Shown here piece after piece: positions 32,847-37,938 of a stretch of 37,938 nt of DNA (its first letter is position 1; every line of letters starts with the position of its first letter). The notes beneath the pieces were generated by a model that was not told the origin of the DNA, searched no databases, and saw only the letters and a list, made by a program, of their open reading frames with translations. Location: NCBI GenBank assembly GCA_030618325.1, contig JAUXDP010000001.1, positions 1-37,938 on the forward strand, written 5' to 3'. This DNA is from Methylococcaceae bacterium. GTDB lineage: Bacteria; Pseudomonadota; Gammaproteobacteria; Methylococcales; Methylomonadaceae. Position numbers and translations under genes: made by a program.

Positions 32847-32877
32847 AACCTTCTCTCTTTAAAATGGAGAGAAGGTT
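32847..32877. terminator. Hairpin between the lexA unit and the lipoprotein gene
   Basis: A perfect 11-bp stem: AACCTTCTCTC (32847-32857) pairs with GAGAGAAGGTT (32867-32877) around a 9-base loop. It lies between two convergent units and could serve both. No long U-tract follows on the plus strand (GAGACATTTT). Confidence 0.6.
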
Positions 32878-32898
32878 GAGACATTTTGGAAGTGTTAC

Positions 32899-33405
32899 TT
32901 AATTTTTTTTAAAAATCACTGGCCCATCAGGCTGTTCGGCTTCTTGCAAACAATGATAAGCAGCAGTATCAAAACGAATCTGTAATGATCGAGTATGATT
33001 ATCATCCCTTAAATACTCTTCTGCTTCGTCATCAGTTAAGTGATTAGACATATAGTTCGCAATGCAGTCACAAGTTTTTTCAAAACGCTTCCTGTCATTC
33101 TCTTTATTAACAGAGTTTCTTATTTCTCTGGCTACACAATCTTCAGAAAATTCTTTTTTGAATTTTCCTTTTTCGCTCCAGGTAGCCTTATCAAGAGGTT
33201 GTGACATTTCCTTGTAATATTGCTTGTCTGCTACTTTTCCTGGCGCCATTTTATAATTATCAACTGATTTTGAAGTATCAGATCTTGGGCTGTTAGGTAC
33301 CACAACCACTTCTTCATTATCATTAGAGCAAGCAGAAATAAATATGACCGTCAGCAAAGACAATACAAATAAAAAGTGATTTGATCTATTTTTGAAATTC
33401 TCCAT
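32899..33405 (-). CDS. Putative lipoprotein of unknown function
   Basis: A 168-residue protein with a signal sequence and lipobox (LTVIFISAC, modified Cys at about 26), followed by an acidic, low-complexity stretch (SNDNEEVVVVPNSP). The globular part (about 75-155) has four Cys, including CDCIANYMSNHLTDDEAEEY, a pattern reminiscent of small periplasmic helical proteins with disulfides, but no family is recognised. The absence of Asp right after the lipid Cys (Ser instead) suggests outer-membrane sorting under the usual rule. Convergent with the lexA unit. Confidence 0.78.
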   Translation of the reverse strand: MENFKNRSNHFLFVLSLLTVIFISACSNDNEEVVVVPNSPRSDTSKSVDNYKMAPGKVADKQYYKEMSQPLDKATWSEKGKFKKEFSEDCVAREIRNSVNKENDRKRFEKTCDCIANYMSNHLTDDEAEEYLRDDNHTRSLQIRFDTAAYHCLQEAEQPDGPVIFKKN

Positions 33406-33500
33406 CTATTTATACCTTGTAAATTAAATATATATTTTCAATCTTTGGACACGATTATTACACAATCTGATAATAAATTGATACGCCCGAATAAAATAAC

Positions 33501-33535
33501 CCTAGAAAAACCAGTCGATCGGGGAAGAAATTATC
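33501..33535 (+). repeat. Possible degenerate left end of the palindromic repeat
   Basis: CCTAGAAAAACCAGTCGATC followed by GGGGAAGAAATTAT resembles the left arm of copies A-C (CCTAGAAAAATCAGTTG, then GCGGAATTAT) with several changes and a small insertion. No matching right end is seen. It could be a decayed relic or chance. It lies between the lipoprotein gene and the hemL promoter. Confidence 0.3.
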
Positions 33536-33583
33536 CCACAAATAAAAGATAAGCCTAGATGCTAACAATTTAAATATGAAGAG

Positions 33584-33589
33584 TATAAT
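33584..33589 (+). promoter_or_regulatory. Candidate -10 element for hemL
   Basis: A perfect TATAAT hexamer 46 bases before the hemL ATG. The -35 at normal spacing is poor (CTAACA-like at 33562-33567). Confidence 0.4.
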
Positions 33590-33635
33590 GCCCAGACAAT
33601 TAATCCTTTTTTTATCTTAAAGAACCAAACGTATT

Positions 33636-34922
33636 ATGACGGAAGCAAGCTTATTATTTTCTGAAGCACAAAAAATTATTCCTGGCGGTGTGAATTCTCC
33701 AGTCCGTGCATTTAAAGGTGTAGGTGGTACGCCTGTATTTATCGATCATGCATCAGGCCCATACATTTTTGATAGTGAGGGTAAACAATACATTGATTAC
33801 GTAGGTTCCTGGGGCCCTATGATATTAGGCCACGCACATCCTGAAGTCATCGCATCTGTAGTGCTAGCAGCTGAAAAAGGTTTGAGTTTTGGTGCTCCCA
33901 CTGAAATTGAAACACTAATGGCGACAAAAATATGCGAATTGATGCCATCCATAGAACAAGTCAGGATGGTAAGCTCCGGTACAGAAGCAACCATGAGTGC
34001 TCTTCGACTGGCCAGGGGCTACACCGGTAGAGATAAAATTGTCAAATTTGAAGGTTGTTACCACGGTCATTCTGATTCATTACTGGTTAAAGCCGGGTCT
34101 GGAGCATTAACTTTAGGTATACCCAGTTCCCCTGGCGTACCCTCCTCTTTGGCTGAAGACACCATCACCTTACCCTATAACGATAGCGAAGCTGTAAAAC
34201 AGGCGTTTACTGAAATCGGCGAACAAATAGCCTGCATTATTGTTGAGCCCGTAGCGGGTAATATGAACTGCATTCCTCCAGAGGCAGGCTTTCTGAAAAC
34301 ACTGCGTCAGGTTTGTGATGAATATGACTGTGTATTGATTTTTGATGAAGTTATGACTGGTTTTCGTGTTGATTTACATGGCGCGCAGGGTTTGTATCAA
34401 GTAAAACCTGACTTAACCACTTTGGGCAAGATTATTGGTGGAGGCATGCCTGTTGGCGCTTTCGGTGGTAACCATATAATCATGGAACATCTAGCGCCTG
34501 TTGGTCCAGTTTATCAGGCAGGCACACTATCTGGAAACCCAGTAGCCATGGCAGCAGGCTTAAAGACTCTTGAGCTTGTCAGTCAACCTGGCTTTTATCA
34601 GTCTTTAACCGAAAAAACTACCACCCTAGTATCTGGCATCAAAGCACGTGCCGAACAGCAAGGCATACTGATGGCCGTTAACGTGGTTGGTGGTATGTTT
34701 GGTTTATTTTTCAGTAATGAAAAAAAGATCAGCCGCTTTCAACAAGTAATGCAATGTGATCAAGAATTCTTTAAACGCTTCTTTCACGCCATGTTGGAGC
34801 AAGGTATTTATTTAGCACCCTCGGCATTTGAAGCTGGCTTTGTTTCTGCCGCACATACCGAGCAAGATATACAACAGACGCTAGATGCTACTGAAACTGT
34901 TTTTAAAAAACTGACTGCTTAA
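33636..34922 (+). CDS. hemL: Glutamate-1-semialdehyde 2,1-aminomutase
   Basis: PLP enzyme making 5-aminolevulinate in the C5 route of heme and tetrapyrrole synthesis. It is 428 residues, the usual length. It starts with the family block LFSEAQKIIPGGVNSPVRAF. The PLP Lys is Lys265 in TTLGKIIGGGMPVGAFGG. Also visible are MVSSGTEATMSALRLARG, EGCYHGHSDSLLVKAGSG and VLIFDEVMTGFR. rmuC follows 13 bases later on the same strand. Confidence 0.97.
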   Translation: MTEASLLFSEAQKIIPGGVNSPVRAFKGVGGTPVFIDHASGPYIFDSEGKQYIDYVGSWGPMILGHAHPEVIASVVLAAEKGLSFGAPTEIETLMATKICELMPSIEQVRMVSSGTEATMSALRLARGYTGRDKIVKFEGCYHGHSDSLLVKAGSGALTLGIPSSPGVPSSLAEDTITLPYNDSEAVKQAFTEIGEQIACIIVEPVAGNMNCIPPEAGFLKTLRQVCDEYDCVLIFDEVMTGFRVDLHGAQGLYQVKPDLTTLGKIIGGGMPVGAFGGNHIIMEHLAPVGPVYQAGTLSGNPVAMAAGLKTLELVSQPGFYQSLTEKTTTLVSGIKARAEQQGILMAVNVVGGMFGLFFSNEKKISRFQQVMQCDQEFFKRFFHAMLEQGIYLAPSAFEAGFVSAAHTEQDIQQTLDATETVFKKLTA

Positions 34923-34935
34923 AAACTGCTTCCGA

Positions 34936-36276
34936 ATGTATCAGATAACTTTTTTAGAGGAACTGCATCCAGTATTATTGATCCTGGCTGGCTTTGTATT
35001 TGGTATGTTGTTTATATGGCTTATAAATCGTAAAGACAAAGTTAAAATTCATAAGCTCATTACACAATTGGCTGTCGCAGATGAAAAATTATCTCCACTA
35101 CATCGCCAGAAGGATGAGCTACAACAATTCAGGACACAATTATTAACAGCAAAAACCGAAAATGCCCAATTACAGGCTCGCATGGAAGAGCAGGCAAAAA
35201 ATGCTGCAGAAAAATTAAGTCTATTACAAGATGCCGAAACTAAACTAAAAACCCAGTTTGAAAACCTGGCTAACAAAATTTTTGCAGAACGCAGTCAACA
35301 ATTTAAAGACCAAAACAAAAATAGCCTGACCGAGATAGTCAACCCCCTGAAAGAGCAATTAAATGAGTTTAAAAAACGCATAGAAACTGTCTACGACAAC
35401 GAAAACCGGGATCGTATTTCTTTACGTGAGGAAATTGTCTCTCTTCGGCGGGATACCAGCAATATGAACAAGGAAGCGCTTAATCTGACCCGAGCTTTAA
35501 AAGGCGATAAAAAAATCCAGGGAAATTGGGGTGAAATGATTCTGGAAAAAGTACTGGAACAATCCGGTCTGCGTAAAGGCACTGAATATGAATCTCAAGG
35601 TGCTTTTCGTGATGAGGATAACAAACTATTCAAACCTGACGTTATCGTTCGCCTACCCGAAAATAAGGACGTAGTAATCGATTCCAAAGTGTCATTGTTG
35701 GCATACGAGCATTACAGCTCTACAGATGATGAAGCTGAAAGAGGAATCGCCCTGAAACAGCATATTGAAGCGGTACGGAATCATATAAAAACTTTAAGTA
35801 ATAAAGACTATAGCAGCCTCAAAGGGCTACGTTCCCTGGATTTTGTTATATTATTTATGCCTATTGAAGCAGCTTTTGTTGAGGCATTCCAGGCCGATGA
35901 AAAATTATTTAGTGATGCATTTGAACAAAAAATTATTGTCGTCACCCCGACGACATTACTGGCAACACTACGAACGATTGAAAATATTTGGCGTTACGAG
36001 CGGCAAAATGAAAATTCCCGCATCATTGCCGAAAAAGCAGGGACTATTTACGATAAAGTTCGCGGTCTGGTTGAAGACCTTGAAAAACTTGGAAATCAGC
36101 TCAGTACACTGCACAAGACCTATGATGGCGTCATGAACAAATTAACGCTGGGACATGGCAACCTAATTCGTCAAACTAACAGCTTTTTGGAATTGGGGGT
36201 AAAAGTGAAAAAAACCTTACCCAAAAGTATTACTGAAAAAGCCGGATTGGAAAATGAAGAAAGCCCAGAAAAATAG
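34936..36276 (+). CDS. rmuC: DNA recombination protein RmuC
   Basis: RmuC-family protein, implicated in limiting inverted-repeat-driven rearrangements, with a PD-(D/E)xK-like nuclease core. It is 446 residues (E. coli 475). An N-terminal membrane anchor lies at about 10-30 (LHPVLLILAGFVFGMLFIWLI). A long coiled coil follows at about 35-175, then the RmuC domain from about 190 with QGNWGEMILEKVLEQSGL, FKPDVIVRLPENKDVVIDSKVSL, and FMPIEAAFVEAF. The symbol is by family. Thirteen bases separate it from hemL. Confidence 0.94.
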   Translation: MYQITFLEELHPVLLILAGFVFGMLFIWLINRKDKVKIHKLITQLAVADEKLSPLHRQKDELQQFRTQLLTAKTENAQLQARMEEQAKNAAEKLSLLQDAETKLKTQFENLANKIFAERSQQFKDQNKNSLTEIVNPLKEQLNEFKKRIETVYDNENRDRISLREEIVSLRRDTSNMNKEALNLTRALKGDKKIQGNWGEMILEKVLEQSGLRKGTEYESQGAFRDEDNKLFKPDVIVRLPENKDVVIDSKVSLLAYEHYSSTDDEAERGIALKQHIEAVRNHIKTLSNKDYSSLKGLRSLDFVILFMPIEAAFVEAFQADEKLFSDAFEQKIIVVTPTTLLATLRTIENIWRYERQNENSRIIAEKAGTIYDKVRGLVEDLEKLGNQLSTLHKTYDGVMNKLTLGHGNLIRQTNSFLELGVKVKKTLPKSITEKAGLENEESPEK

Positions 36277-36309
36277 AAGCATGAAGTTTATCAGCAAGTA
36301 AGCTTTTAT

Positions 36310-36801
36310 TTAAGATTTACCACAACAACGTTTAAATTTTTTACCACTACCACATGAGCAAGGCGCATTGAGTGCCTGACTGGGTTTTTGAGAGCTGTCA
36401 GCAATGGACTTGACCACTCCATCCAGATAATACCATTTACCTTGATTCTTTTTAAAACGACTCACTTCTTTCAAGATGTGCTGTTTCCCATCTTGTAAAT
36501 AATAAGCCTTAAATTCAACTATTCCCTTACTATCTTTGGCCCCTCCTTTTTTTGTTGTAATAATCTCCAACCGTTGCCATTCGGCCTGATCTTTTGAAAA
36601 ATCTATAGTTTTCGGACATTTTGTTGCATCCCATGTTTTCATTAAGTAATCTGAATCATGTAGAACATAGGCTGAATAGCGCGAACGCATCAATATTTCT
36701 GCAGTGGGTGCAGATTTTTCTCCTGAGATGTAGATATTGCAGCATTCCTCATAGGGTGATTCTGACCCACACCAGCATGAGGTTTGTTGGTTCTGTTCCA
36801 T
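36310..36801 (-). CDS. YchJ-family protein with two SEC-C motifs
   Basis: A 163-residue protein (E. coli YchJ 152). A zinc-binding SEC-C motif occurs at each end: CWCGSESPYEECC near residue 9 and PCSCGSGKKFKRCC at the C-terminus. The middle domain has LMRSRYSAYVLHDSDYLMKTWD, EWQRLEII, GIVEFKAYY and RFKKNQGKWYYLDG, the NTF2-like core of the YchJ family. Molecular function is not established. Convergent with rmuC. Confidence 0.9.
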   Translation of the reverse strand: MEQNQQTSCWCGSESPYEECCNIYISGEKSAPTAEILMRSRYSAYVLHDSDYLMKTWDATKCPKTIDFSKDQAEWQRLEIITTKKGGAKDSKGIVEFKAYYLQDGKQHILKEVSRFKKNQGKWYYLDGVVKSIADSSQKPSQALNAPCSCGSGKKFKRCCGKS

Positions 36802-36982
36802 TATTTTCTAAAAAAAATAAAAAAGACGGCTTGAGGGATCGTCATTATTGTAAAAATGTCGAATAGGTAACAAATATGAAAGTAAAGATATTCAGGCTTA
36901 AAATTTAATCTAGGATTATATATGTACTTTTCACTTAAATTTTTAGTTTTCTAACGAGTTATTGTTACCGGAAGGGTAAAAT

Positions 36983-37938
36983 ATGCCAAAAAATTTACTT
37001 CCCTTTACTGTACTTCTAATAAGTATTTTATCAGTAAATAACGCACAAGCTAAAAAGCTATATAAATACCAGGATCAAGAAGGTGTGTGGCATTTTAGTG
37101 ACAAACAGCCTGAAACTGATCTACAAGTTCAAATCAGGCAAATGAAAGTTGCCAACAAAAAACTGGTTTGGCTGGAACAGTCCGGCAAGGAAAAAGAACC
37201 CGATTTTTTTATTCGCAATGGTTTTCACGGCCCCATTGAAATTGAAATAGCTTTAAATTCACAGAAGAATATCAGGGTGCACCCTGTATTGCCTACCCGT
37301 TTCGTAGTACAACCAGGGAAATCGGAAAAACTATTTGGAATTAGAGCTGGCAATCAGTATAAGCCGTGGGGATATGGTCTGCAATATAGCTATGTCATCG
37401 GCGCCCCTGGAAAGAAACATGATCATACGCACCTTTATTTACCTCCAATCAAGCCTGGCTCAGCTTTCCAAGTTACCCAAGGATTTGGTGGTAAATTCAG
37501 CCATCAGGATGAACAGAACCAGTATGCTGTTGATATAGCCATGCCAGTCGGTACGCCCATCCTTGCAGCCCGCTCAGGTGTTGTTATGAAGGTAGATAAT
37601 GACTATTACCAAGGTGGAACAGAAAATAAAGCTTATCTTTCCCGAGCAAACGCTGTCAGAATTCTGCACGATGATGGCTCCATGGCAGTCTACGCACATT
37701 TAGAGCTAGAACGAGCACAGGTTCATCCTGGCCAAAAAGTTTATGCTGGACAAGTGATAGCTTATTCGGGTAATACCGGTTTCACCTCCGGTCCTCATTT
37801 GCATTTTGCGGTTCAGGTCAATGAAGGAATGAAGCTTGTTTCTGTGCCTTTTAAATTTTCCGAGGATGACGGTGAGCATGGCCCCGCTATTGGAAGCTGG
37901 CTAACCAGTATCAATAAAAATGCAATGTGGGGCTCCTT
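36983..37938 (+). CDS. DUF4124/M23-type peptidase protein (3' end outside window)
   Basis: Exported LytM/M23-domain protein, truncated by the window edge after 318 codons. SD GGAAGGG lies before the ATG. A signal peptide runs to about residue 23 (NNAQAKK). A DUF4124-like segment follows (KLYKYQDQEGVWHFSDKQP, 25-43), then an N-terminal beta region and the M23 fold from about 160. Of the zinc ligands, Asp184 (QYAVDIAMPVGTPI), His239 (YAHL), His272 and His274 (GPHLHF) are present. The position four residues before Asp184, His in LytM, is Gln180. The protein could therefore be a catalytically weak or regulatory LytM factor, of the EnvC/NlpD kind. It sits about 180 bases beyond the divergent YchJ-like gene; that gap shows no gene. 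Confidence 0.85.
   Translation, partial: MPKNLLPFTVLLISILSVNNAQAKKLYKYQDQEGVWHFSDKQPETDLQVQIRQMKVANKKLVWLEQSGKEKEPDFFIRNGFHGPIEIEIALNSQKNIRVHPVLPTRFVVQPGKSEKLFGIRAGNQYKPWGYGLQYSYVIGAPGKKHDHTHLYLPPIKPGSAFQVTQGFGGKFSHQDEQNQYAVDIAMPVGTPILAARSGVVMKVDNDYYQGGTENKAYLSRANAVRILHDDGSMAVYAHLELERAQVHPGQKVYAGQVIAYSGNTGFTSGPHLHFAVQVNEGMKLVSVPFKFSEDDGEHGPAIGSWLTSINKNAMWGS

Noticed and set aside
37335..37538. Short open frame inside the M23-type gene
   Set aside because: The +2 shifted frame has no protein features, while the overlapping long frame from 36983 encodes clear M23 motifs to the window edge.
1..37938. tRNA, rRNA, CRISPR array, prophage or transposase genes
   Set aside because: No clover-leaf-like sequence, rRNA signature, regularly spaced direct repeats, integrase or transposase motif was seen in either strand.

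Overview
The window looks like a chromosomal segment of a moderately AT-rich gammaproteobacterium. The evidence is gene content and conserved gene neighbourhoods: rhlB divergent from trxA followed by rho; nudE divergent from a yrfG-type nucleotidase and joined to cysQ; mutY-yggX; thiG-trmB; and a TtpC/TonB2-type energy-transduction operon. A methylotroph-like lineage such as Methylococcales is possible, but nothing here proves it. I see no rRNA, tRNA, CRISPR array, prophage or transposase gene.

Layout. 1-2251: the 3' part of pgi, then mltF. 2283-3392: ald on the minus strand, with a perfect 16-bp palindrome just upstream. 3668-5629: an orphan dynamin-like GTPase. 5665-8532: a minus-strand group aroG, fused thiS-thiG and trmB, with a perfect 32-bp inverted repeat between thiSG and trmB. 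8698-13621: a tightly overlapping six-gene operon (DUF3450 protein, TtpC-like, ExbB, ExbD, TonB, TPR protein). 13615-14130: an AP2-like DNA-binding protein. 14433-15038: a 2-Cys peroxiredoxin. 15054-15693: a small membrane protein gene bracketed by two copies of a MITE-like palindromic repeat; a third copy lies at 19368-19530. 15800-19329: asmA-like, mutY, yggX. 19571-22944: rho, trxA, rhlB. 22947-25653: yrfG-like nucleotidase, nudE, cysQ, beta-carbonic anhydrase. 25763-28774: a MacAB-like efflux operon. 28859-30689: ribA and an unrecognised exported HExxH protein. 30686-31876: an M20 amidohydrolase. 32008-32818: lexA with an unannotated 50-codon membrane protein. 32899-33405: a lipoprotein. 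33636-37938: hemL, rmuC, a YchJ/SEC-C protein and a truncated DUF4124-M23 protein.

Most genes are housekeeping. The points that deserve attention are: (i) the lexA locus, where a GTTC-N7-GTTC direct repeat, the box type known from alphaproteobacteria, sits on the promoter and the operon carries a 50-aa single-span membrane protein, a candidate SOS effector; (ii) the nested-palindrome repeat family, with a 77-bp and two 163-bp forms; (iii) the ThiS-ThiG fusion, which buries the Gly-Gly tail that ThiF normally activates; (iv) the exported zincin-like protein overlapping ribA; and (v) substitutions at active-site positions in Pgi and in the M23 protein.

All calls come from reading the sequence; no database search was run.
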